Shown in pieces: positions 57,514-64,000 of a DNA stretch of 64,000 nucleotides. The stretch spans positions 62,001-126,000 of the forward strand of contig NZ_JAGHZV010000003.1 in assembly GCF_017745215.1 (NCBI RefSeq), written 5' to 3'. The stretch is from Sphingomonas sp. (GTDB lineage: Bacteria > Pseudomonadota > Alphaproteobacteria > Sphingomonadales > Sphingomonadaceae). Below the pieces are notes generated by a model. The model was not told the DNA's origin and ran no database searches. It worked only from the letters and a program-made list of their open reading frames with translations. A program made the position numbers and the translations under genes. Numbering within the stretch: position 1 is the first letter of the stretch; each line of letters starts with the position of its first letter.

Positions 57514-59553
57514 ATGCACATGCGCATCACCGAGGCCACCCAGGCGTACAGCTTCTCGCGCCGCGCGGTGGGTCTCGGCTTCCTGCAGGGCGGCGTCGCG
57601 CTGGCGCTGGCCTCGCGGATGGGCTGGCTCGCGGTGGTCGAGAACGAGCAATATCAGCTCAAGGCCGAGAGCAACCGCGTCAACCTGACGCTCACGCCGC
57701 CGCGCCGCGGCTGGATCGTCGACCGCCACGGCGTGCCGATCGCCAACAACCGCACCGACTATCGCGTCGACCTCATCCCCGACCGGATCGAGGACAAGCC
57801 CAAGATCCTCAAGCTCCTCACCGAGATCCTCAACCTCACGCCCGAGGATGTCGCGCGGATCGAGACCGACCTGAAGCGCGCCGCCGGCTTCCAGCCCGTC
57901 CAGGTGCTCGAGAATCTCGACTGGGACCGGTTCGCCGCCGTCTCGGTCCGCCTGCCCGAGCTGGTCGGCGTCGCGCCGACCCAAGGCTTCGCCCGCAACT
58001 ATCCGCTCGGCGCCGCGGTCGGCCACCTCACCGGCTATGTCGGCGCGCCGTCGGCCGAACAGTATAAGAAGGAGAAGGACCCGCTTCTCCTCGCCCCCGG
58101 CTTCAAGCTCGGCAAGGACGGGATCGAGAAGACGCTCGAGGACGTGCTGCGCGGCACGCCCGGCGCCAAGCGCGTCGAAGTCACCGCGCACGGCAAGCTG
58201 GTCAAGGAGCTCGCCACCCGCGAGGACCGGCCCGGCAAGACGGTGAAGCTCACCATCGATTCCGGCCTCCAGGAATATGCCGCGCGGCGCCTCGGCACCA
58301 ACTCGGGCTCGGCGATCGTCATCGACGTGAGCAACGGCGACATCCTCGCGATGGTGTCGATGCCCGCCTACGATCCCAACGCCTTCTCCGACGGCATCAC
58401 CCAGAGCGAATGGAAGATGCTCGCGGAGAACGACCACGTTCCCTTGATGAACAAGGTGCTGCAGGGCCTCTATCCGCCGGGCTCGACGGTCAAGCCGATG
58501 AACGGGCTGGCGCTGATGCAGGCAGGCGTCGATCCCCATGCGCGCGTGTCCTGCTCGGGCGCGTTGCGCGTCGGCAATGGCGTGTTCCACTGCCACAAGC
58601 GCGGCGGCCATGGTTCGCTCGATCTCAAGAACGCGATCATGCAGAGCTGCGACATCTATTTCTACGAGATGGTGCGCCGCGTCGGCTATGACGCGGTCGC
58701 GCCGGTCGCGCGCGCGCTGGGGCTCGGCCAGAAGTTCGAGCTGCCGTTCGGCACCCAGCGCTACGGCACCGTGCCCGACAGTGCGTGGAAGCTCCGCCGC
58801 TACAAGGATGCGTGGACGGTGGCGGACTCGCTCAACGCTTCGATCGGCCAGGGCTATGTGCTCGCCAATCCGATGCAGCTCGCAGTGATGGCGAGCCGCC
58901 TCGCCTCGGGCCGCGCGCTGACTCCGCGGCTGCTGGCCGGCGAGCCGCTCCAGCCCGCCAATGCGCTCGCCGCGACGCCCGAGCAGCTCGCGATCATCCG
59001 CGACGCGATGTTCGGCGTGGTCAACCAGGGCGGCACCGGCGGCGCGGCGCGGATGCAGCTCCCCAACGTCGCGATCGCCGCCAAGACCGGCACCGCGCAG
59101 GTGCGCCGCATCACCATGGCCGAGCGTGCTGGCGGCGTGCTCAAGAACGCCGCTTTGCCCTTCAAGCTGCGCGACCACGCGCTGTTCGTCTGCTTCGCGC
59201 CGGCGGACAATCCCAAATACGCCGCGGCGATCGTGCTCGAGCACAACGGCCACACGGTCCGCAACCTCGACACGCCGATGATCGGTCGCGACATCATGAC
59301 CTGGCTGTTCGACCGCGATCTGGCGATGAAGTCGCTCGCCGAAGTCGAGCCCACCTGGGGCGGCGACTATCGCACGCGCATGGCCGAGGATGCCAAGGCG
59401 TTCGACCAGGCGCAGAATGTCGTAGCGCCCCCGGCCCCCGAGGATGCCGAGGCCGCGCAGAGCAACGTCGCCGCCGCCGCGGCGGACGCGACCACGAGCA
59501 ACGCAACCTCCAGCGACGCGGCCGCTACCGGCAGCGCGGACACCGGCGAATGA
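57514..59553 (+). CDS. mrdA: Penicillin-binding protein 2 (elongation transpeptidase)
   Basis: 679 aa. One TM at ~20-40, a dimerisation domain with RGWIVDRHGVPIANN (~63), then the transpeptidase domain with active Ser in YPPGSTVKPM (STVK, ~328), a SxN-like element near SIGQGY and KTGTAQ (~528). The Ala/Ser/Asp/Thr-rich ~55-aa tail is longer than in E. coli. It cross-links side-wall peptidoglycan with RodA as partner. ATG 57514 follows the mreD stop by 1 nt. Confidence 0.96.
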   Translation: MHMRITEATQAYSFSRRAVGLGFLQGGVALALASRMGWLAVVENEQYQLKAESNRVNLTLTPPRRGWIVDRHGVPIANNRTDYRVDLIPDRIEDKPKILKLLTEILNLTPEDVARIETDLKRAAGFQPVQVLENLDWDRFAAVSVRLPELVGVAPTQGFARNYPLGAAVGHLTGYVGAPSAEQYKKEKDPLLLAPGFKLGKDGIEKTLEDVLRGTPGAKRVEVTAHGKLVKELATREDRPGKTVKLTIDSGLQEYAARRLGTNSGSAIVIDVSNGDILAMVSMPAYDPNAFSDGITQSEWKMLAENDHVPLMNKVLQGLYPPGSTVKPMNGLALMQAGVDPHARVSCSGALRVGNGVFHCHKRGGHGSLDLKNAIMQSCDIYFYEMVRRVGYDAVAPVARALGLGQKFELPFGTQRYGTVPDSAWKLRRYKDAWTVADSLNASIGQGYVLANPMQLAVMASRLASGRALTPRLLAGEPLQPANALAATPEQLAIIRDAMFGVVNQGGTGGAARMQLPNVAIAAKTGTAQVRRITMAERAGGVLKNAALPFKLRDHALFVCFAPADNPKYAAAIVLEHNGHTVRNLDTPMIGRDIMTWLFDRDLAMKSLAEVEPTWGGDYRTRMAEDAKAFDQAQNVVAPPAPEDAEAAQSNVAAAAADATTSNATSSDAAATGSADTGE

Positions 59554-60689
59554 GCAGCAAGGCACCTCTCAGCACCGGGCTCGGGCCCGGCGTCGTCCCC
59601 GCCCCGCTCGCGCAGCTGCCCTGGGGAATCATCCTGCTGGTCACCTCGATCGGCGTGTTCGGGCTGGTGGTGCTCTATTCGGCGGCGAGCGGCAGCATCT
59701 ATCCCTGGGCCTTTCCGCAGGGAGTCCGCTTTTTCGCCTTCCTCGCCATGGCGATCGCGCTCAGCCGCGTGCCCGAGAGCTTCTGGGCCTTCGCGTCCTT
59801 TCCGATCTACGGCCTGCTGGTGCTGATGTTGATCGGGGTCGAGTTGCTCGGCGCCGTTGCGGGCGGCAGCCAGCGCTGGCTCGACCTGGGGCTGATCCGC
59901 CTCCAGCCGTCGGAGCTGATGAAGCCCGCGATCGTGCTGACGCTGGCGCGTTTCTACGAGATCCTGCCCGCGGGCGAGATTCGCCGCTTCGGCGCGATCT
60001 GGCCGGCGTGCGTGCTGATCGGCATCCCGGCGCTGCTGGTGATACTCCAGCCCGATCTGGGGACGGCGCTGATGATCTCGATCGGCGGGGTGACGGTGAT
60101 GTTCCTTGCCGGCATCCCGCTGCGCCTGTTCATCGGCGGCGCGCTGCTGATGGCGGTGGCGGCGCCGCTTGCCGTGAACTTCGTGCTGCATGACTATCAG
60201 CGCAACCGCGTGCTGATCTTCCTCGACCCCGAGAGCGATCCGCTCGGCACCGGCTATCACATCAGCCAGTCGAAGATCGCGATCGGCTCGGGCGGCGTGT
60301 TCGGCAAGGGCTTCCTGAAAGGCACCCAAAGCCACCTCGACTATCTCCCCGAAGGCCAGACCGATTTCGCGCTGGCGACGATGATGGAGGAATGGGGCCT
60401 GATGGGCGGCTTCTTCCTGATCCTCGCCTTCGGCATCCTGGTGCGCTGGGGAGTCAACGTCGGGATCAAGGCGCAGAGCCGTTTCGCCCGGCTGACCGCG
60501 GCGGGGCTGTCGGCGACGATCTTCTATTATGTCGCGATCAACATGGCGATGGTGATGGGGCTGGCGCCGGTGGTGGGCGTACCGCTGCCCTTGATCAGCT
60601 TCGGCGGGACGGCACAGATGACGATCCTGATCTGCCTCGGCATCCTGATGTCGATCGACCGTGCCAACCGCAAGGTGGTGCGCTGGTAG
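59550..60689 (+). CDS. rodA: Peptidoglycan glycosyltransferase RodA (SEDS family)
   Basis: 379 aa with about ten TM helices. Conserved blocks: GSQRWLDLGLIRLQPSELMK (~110), LQPDLGTAL (~168), the catalytic-loop region SQSKIAIGSGGVFGKGFLKG and DYLPEGQTDFALA (~255), and the final LPLISFGGTAQMTILICLGI. It polymerises glycan strands from lipid II in the elongasome. The start overlaps the mrdA stop (ATGA). Confidence 0.96.
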   Translation: MSSKAPLSTGLGPGVVPAPLAQLPWGIILLVTSIGVFGLVVLYSAASGSIYPWAFPQGVRFFAFLAMAIALSRVPESFWAFASFPIYGLLVLMLIGVELLGAVAGGSQRWLDLGLIRLQPSELMKPAIVLTLARFYEILPAGEIRRFGAIWPACVLIGIPALLVILQPDLGTALMISIGGVTVMFLAGIPLRLFIGGALLMAVAAPLAVNFVLHDYQRNRVLIFLDPESDPLGTGYHISQSKIAIGSGGVFGKGFLKGTQSHLDYLPEGQTDFALATMMEEWGLMGGFFLILAFGILVRWGVNVGIKAQSRFARLTAAGLSATIFYYVAINMAMVMGLAPVVGVPLPLISFGGTAQMTILICLGILMSIDRANRKVVRW

Positions 60690-60846
60690 GCGGCGGTCGC
60701 GGGGTGCGGCCGCGGCGCGATCCGGACGATTGCGTGGCTGGGTGCGATTTTCGCAATTTTGGGGTTTGCAAAGCCGGAACCGGGTGCTAACGGCGCCCCT
60801 CCAATCGCGGCGGCGCCCTTCCAACAGCGCCTCTTCCGCCCGGAAT

Positions 60847-60922
<76 letters not shown>

Positions 60923-61197
60923 AATTTCCTAGCAATTTCAACAACTTAGCGTGATGTCCGGATAGCCGGGCCGGTCCGTCAATTGGGCTAGGTAACACCC
61001 TAGGTAACAGTTGGCCGTAAGATTTTTTTTCGCTCCCGGGAGATGTCAGGGGCGTTCTTCCTGCCTCGACACATGGGATTCGAATGGACACGCCCTTTTC
61101 GAACAGCAGTTCGAGCCGGGACCGCCATTCTCGTTTTGGTAGGGTCGCAGGGCTACGTAAGGTGCAGCTTATCCGGGCCAGAGCCCGTGAGAGACAG
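60923..61197. other. Non-coding junction downstream of tRNA-Lys
   Basis: About 275 bp with no supported gene. It contains the direct repeat at 60988-61009 and a run of eight T at 61023-61030. Probably an integration-site remnant; no integrase gene is in the window. Confidence 0.5.
60988..61009. repeat. Direct repeat CTAGGTAACA x2 near tRNA-Lys
   Basis: Two identical 10-mers, 60988-60997 and 61000-61009, 2 nt apart, 66 bp past the tRNA end. They may be arm-type or recombinase sites of an integrated element. Confidence 0.6.
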
Positions 61198-61464
61198 ATG
61201 ATGACGAATGTGGCGGCCCAGGTGCTGGCGACGGTCAACGCCCCCTATGGGGCGAACCTCTCCGCTCATCAGCTCGCCGCGATGATCGCTGACCCGAAAA
61301 GCGCGAGCGACTTCGTCGCACCGGTGTTCTCCTTCTTCTCCGAAGTCTCTCTTTCCGCGCAGAAGCAGTTCATCGCCGACATGGGCGTTGATGCGGCCAA
61401 GGCGAGCCAGGTCGCGGTCGAGCTTTCCAAGCTGTCGGGCTACGCGCTGCCGTTGGCGGCCTAA
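61198..61464 (+). CDS. Small unknown protein at island edge
   Basis: 88 aa, not recognised. Helical, with AAQVLATVNAPYGANLSAHQLAAMIADP and the C-terminal KASQVAVELSKLSGYALPLAA (in parts). No signal peptide or known domain. The ATG at 61198 follows GAGAG; ATG 61201 is equally possible. It is convergent with the XRE regulator gene. Confidence 0.5.
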   Translation: MMTNVAAQVLATVNAPYGANLSAHQLAAMIADPKSASDFVAPVFSFFSEVSLSAQKQFIADMGVDAAKASQVAVELSKLSGYALPLAA

Positions 61465-61481
61465 GGGATGCTGGAAGGCCG

Positions 61482-61826
61482 CTAGGCGTCGCGATGCAAG
61501 GCTCGCAGCACGCGTTTGAGGAGCATGGCACCGGCTTCGGTCCGGTCCCAGGCGGTCAGCACTTCGGCCGACAACATCGCTTCCATTTCATTGTCTCCCC
61601 TTGGCTGCAGCGCCATGCCGTCCGCTTCAGGTTGAATCCCAAGGGCGTTGCAGATTTTCAAGACGCTGGGATTGAGCGTCTTGAACTCGCCGCGGCAGAT
61701 TCGGAATGCCTGGGCGCCATCCACCCCGGCCAAAACTCCAAGATTTTCAAAGCTTAAGTCGCGCTCAAGGCGGCGCGCACTGATCGCCTTGGAGAGGGTC
61801 GAAGCGTGTTCGTATCGTTTAGCCAT
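61482..61826 (-). CDS. XRE-type helix-turn-helix regulator (possible controller protein)
   Basis: 114 aa. The HTH lies at ~15-62: SKAISARRLERDLSFENLGVLAGV, then QAFRICRGEFKTLNPSVLKICNALGI (in parts), with the standard L-xx-LG-VxxxxxxRIExG-like spacing. The C-terminal ~45 residues are unassigned. It is divergent from the methyltransferase gene. The arm of a perfect inverted repeat begins within its start codon, so autoregulation and control of the methyltransferase are likely (inference), as in controller proteins of restriction-modification systems. Confidence 0.82.
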   Translation of the reverse strand: MAKRYEHASTLSKAISARRLERDLSFENLGVLAGVDGAQAFRICRGEFKTLNPSVLKICNALGIQPEADGMALQPRGDNEMEAMLSAEVLTAWDRTEAGAMLLKRVLRALHRDA

Positions 61827-61863
61827 TGCAAATTATCATAAGCTTCAATAGACAATTTGCAAT
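61825..61863. promoter_or_regulatory. Operator-like inverted repeat in regulator/methyltransferase promoter
   Basis: ATTGCAAATT (61825-61834) and AATTTGCAAT (61854-61863) are perfect 10-bp arms 19 bp apart, centred on AAGCTT. They span nearly the whole 57-bp divergent promoter region, overlapping the regulator start codon and lying 20 bp before the methyltransferase start. Confidence 0.7.
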
Positions 61864-61883
61864 GTTGTTGAGAGGGCCGGGAC

Positions 61884-63146
61884 TTGTACGCTAGCTTTGA
61901 ACAATGGACTGGCAGACGCGAACTGGCGACCTTCGGTACAAATTCCGGATCGGCGACGCTTCCCTTCCAGCGTTGGCGTCACTTCAAGGAAGCGTTCGCC
62001 CCGGAGATCGTGTATGAAGCGGTGCAGTCGAGTGCTGTCCGCGTGGAAACGTGCCTGGATCCCTTTGGGGGGTCAGGAACGAGTGCGCTCGCCTGTCAGT
62101 TCCTTGGCGTCGAACCGACTACAATCGAGGTCAATCCTTACCTTGCCGACCTCATCGAGGCCAAGCTTACGGCCTATGATGCGGAGCGGCTCGTTTCCGA
62201 CTTGGGAACGGTGCTGCGCGCCGCCGGGCGATGCGATGCAAAAGAGCGACTGCAGCGTTTGCCAGCGACATTTGTTGAGCCTGGCCTAGATTCGCGATGG
62301 CTGTTCGACGCCGAGGTGGCCGGTCGCATTCTGACGATCGTGGAGGCGATCGAAGGGCTGGACATAACTGCTCATCGCCGGCTGTTCAAAGTGCTGCTAG
62401 GCGGCGTGCTGGTGGAGCTCAGCAATGCCGTCGTGAACGGCAAGGGTCGGCGCTATCGCCGCGGCTGGGAGAAACGGCGCAGGGGCGCCGGCGAAGTCGA
62501 CATGGCCTTTGCTTCAGCAGTTTCGGCCGCGATCGGCGAAATCGGCCGGTTTGGTCGCCGCGCCGTTCCCGCCTATACGGTGGTGCGCGGAGACAGCCGC
62601 CGTGCGATCGAAGGCCTTGGTCCTTTCGATCTGGCGGTGTTTTCCCCTCCTTACCCAAATTCCTTCGATTATACAGATGTTTATAACATAGAGCTGTGGA
62701 TGCTGGGCTATCTCCGCGCCCCCAATGCAAATCGTGCGCTTCGCCAGAGCACATTGGCGTCCCATGTCCAAATACATCGCGACTATATGCCGGCCCCCGT
62801 GGGATCGGAGAAGCTCGCCGAGACGCTGGAATTGCTGAGCGAGCAACGGGACAAGCTTTGGAATCCTCACATCCCGGCGATGCTCGGCGCCTATTTCGCG
62901 GAAATGTCAGGGATCGTGGAATCGCTCGGCGCGGCGCTCAGGCCCGGCGCCTCGATCTGGGCTGTGGTCGGCGACAGTCGCTATGCCGGTGTGGCCGTGA
63001 ACGTTGCCGATATCCTCGCGGAACTCGCCGTGGCATCCGGGCTGCAGGTCGAGCGCAACGAGACACTGCGCGAAATGCGCACCTCGGCCCAGCAAGGCGG
63101 CCAGGCCCAACTCGCGGAAAGCTTGCTGGTCTTGCGCTGCGACTAG
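61884..63146 (+). CDS. DNA methyltransferase, SPPY class (probably N4-cytosine or N6-adenine)
   Basis: 420 aa. The AdoMet motif I is CLDPFGGSGTSALA (~57-70). The catalytic motif IV is FSPPYPNSFDYTDVY (~252-266); SPPY is most frequent in N4-cytosine enzymes. Motif I precedes motif IV with a ~190-aa insert, which may carry target recognition. A late VVGDSRYAGVAVNVADIL block completes the fold. The TTG start at 61884, with GAGAGGG upstream, is the only suitable one. The stop overlaps the stop of the convergent nuclease-like gene. GC is lower than in the core genome. Confidence 0.87.
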   Translation: MYASFEQWTGRRELATFGTNSGSATLPFQRWRHFKEAFAPEIVYEAVQSSAVRVETCLDPFGGSGTSALACQFLGVEPTTIEVNPYLADLIEAKLTAYDAERLVSDLGTVLRAAGRCDAKERLQRLPATFVEPGLDSRWLFDAEVAGRILTIVEAIEGLDITAHRRLFKVLLGGVLVELSNAVVNGKGRRYRRGWEKRRRGAGEVDMAFASAVSAAIGEIGRFGRRAVPAYTVVRGDSRRAIEGLGPFDLAVFSPPYPNSFDYTDVYNIELWMLGYLRAPNANRALRQSTLASHVQIHRDYMPAPVGSEKLAETLELLSEQRDKLWNPHIPAMLGAYFAEMSGIVESLGAALRPGASIWAVVGDSRYAGVAVNVADILAELAVASGLQVERNETLREMRTSAQQGGQAQLAESLLVLRCD

Positions 63147-64000
63147 GCGCCGTAGCGGGCTTGCCGCCAGGCCTCTGCGTCATTGTAGAGAAAATTGCGG
63201 TGGAGAGCGACGCTGATGCTGTCGGCATAGGGCTTCACGCTGGAGAAGGTGGCGACTTCGCCCCGATCGCCATCCCGCATGTCGAAACAGCAGAGCAGGC
63301 CAGCCTTAGCCTTGCGGACATCGCGATAGGCGGCAGCCTGGCGGACGCCGCGCCGCATCCATTTCTCATTGAACGCGTCGGACCATTTTTTCCCCCGGCG
63401 ATTGCGTTCGCGCAGCACCTTGATCTCGATCTCGGCGGGAATGATGGTGGCGCCGTCGGCAAGCCGCTGCACGACCTCCAGATCGACCCGCCCCGCCTTC
63501 ATGGGCTGCTCGGGACGCACATCGCAATTGAAGAGCCTGAGCGACAAGGCAAGTTTGACATGGGTTTGGGCAATGGCTTCGGCATTGCTATTGGCATGAA
63601 GCTTCTGCGCATCGCTCCACATCGAATTGCCGGAGATCTGCGCATCTGGCGTGCAAAGATGTTCCTCGTGCATCTCGTCGATCGCACGCTTGATGTCGTC
63701 GAGAGTCATCTCGCGATCGGCCACCTCCACTGTGTCGAACTCGGTCTCCGCGCTGAGGCCTTCGGGATAGACCCGGACGGTCGGAATCGCGACCGTCGGA
63801 TTAAAGACGGCTGCAGGGATGCCACCGAGGCCCAGGCTTTCAACATGGTCGAACATGCTTCCGGCATCTTCGGACGGCGGTGCCAGCTCACGGCCCGATT
63901 GCGCGGTCATGGAGACAAACCAGATCTTACCGCATATTTCGACGCCGCCATCGCCCAACATCGGCTGACGCACCGTCTCCGTTCCCGGAGGGCCGCTGGG
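63143..64000 (-). CDS. Putative restriction endonuclease-like protein (5' end outside window)
   Basis: At least 285 codons are open through the window end. The first in-window start is GTG at 63973, but upstream codons are open too, so the true start may be outside. No close family is recognised. Residues VDLEVVQRLADGATIIPAEIEIKVLRERNRRGKKWS (in parts) resemble a PD-(D/E)xK core (D...E-x-K). The N-terminal part is acidic (TLDDIKRAIDEMHEEH). Its convergent, stop-overlapping pairing with the methyltransferase supports a restriction role. Other defence functions remain possible. Confidence 0.6.
   Translation of the reverse strand, partial: PSGPPGTETVRQPMLGDGGVEICGKIWFVSMTAQSGRELAPPSEDAGSMFDHVESLGLGGIPAAVFNPTVAIPTVRVYPEGLSAETEFDTVEVADREMTLDDIKRAIDEMHEEHLCTPDAQISGNSMWSDAQKLHANSNAEAIAQTHVKLALSLRLFNCDVRPEQPMKAGRVDLEVVQRLADGATIIPAEIEIKVLRERNRRGKKWSDAFNEKWMRRGVRQAAAYRDVRKAKAGLLCCFDMRDGDRGEVATFSSVKPYADSISVALHRNFLYNDAEAWRQARYGA

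Overview
The window looks like a chromosomal segment of a sphingomonad (Sphingomonas or a close relative, Alphaproteobacteria). The basis is very high GC, a complete Entner-Doudoroff block (zwf-pgl-edd-glk-eda), large TonB-dependent receptors, the fabD-fabG-acpP-fabF-mltG and mreBCD-mrdA-rodA orders, and at least nine copies of a palindromic repeat of about 80 bp in gene junctions. No rRNA, CRISPR array or complete transposase was seen.

Layout. 1-3.3 kb: a cut L,D-transpeptidase, a TrkA-type K+ channel, a membrane cyclic-nucleotide-binding protein and an AraC regulator. 3.4-8 kb: a flavin monooxygenase divergent from the AraC gene, then a pyrimidine-degradation cluster on the minus strand in the order rutB-rutC-rutD-rutA. 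8-16 kb: an M1 aminopeptidase, an acyl-CoA ligase and dnaE. 16.4-20.7 kb: a small CxxC protein, then a coupled minus-strand run lolC/E-lolD-GNAT-GPx-TMEM175. 21-23 kb: an OmpR-type two-component pair. 23.5-29 kb: two TonB receptors. 29.1-29.8 kb: a small heat-shock gene with a sigma-32-like promoter and a ROSE-type RNA thermometer. 30-34.7 kb: pyrG, secG, a MarR regulator, an SH3 protein, argC and a frameshifted CrtO-like gene. 34.8-41.9 kb: the Entner-Doudoroff operon, a small ORF and asd. 42-48.8 kb: the fatty-acid synthesis and mltG cluster, interrupted by three small exported proteins and a GxxExxY gene flanked by 19-bp inverted repeats. 50-51.3 kb: rpsF-rpsR-rplI. 53-54.9 kb: mutL with a palindromic repeat inserted in frame. 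55-60.7 kb: the cell-elongation operon mreB-mreC-mreD-mrdA-rodA. 60.85 kb: tRNA-Lys(CTT).

Downstream of the tRNA the character changes to lower GC and accessory genes. There is an 88-aa unknown, an XRE-type regulator, a divergent SPPY-class DNA methyltransferase and a convergent ORF with a restriction-nuclease-like E-x-K signature that runs off the window. A perfect 10-bp-arm inverted repeat fills the regulator/methyltransferase promoter. This looks like one end of a tRNA-linked island carrying a controller-regulated restriction-modification system.

The most interesting signals are the island system and its operator, the in-frame repeat in mutL, the ROSE thermometer, the inverted-repeat-flanked GxxExxY cassette, the family of palindromic repeats, and mltG, whose membrane anchor has no ATG, GTG or TTG start.
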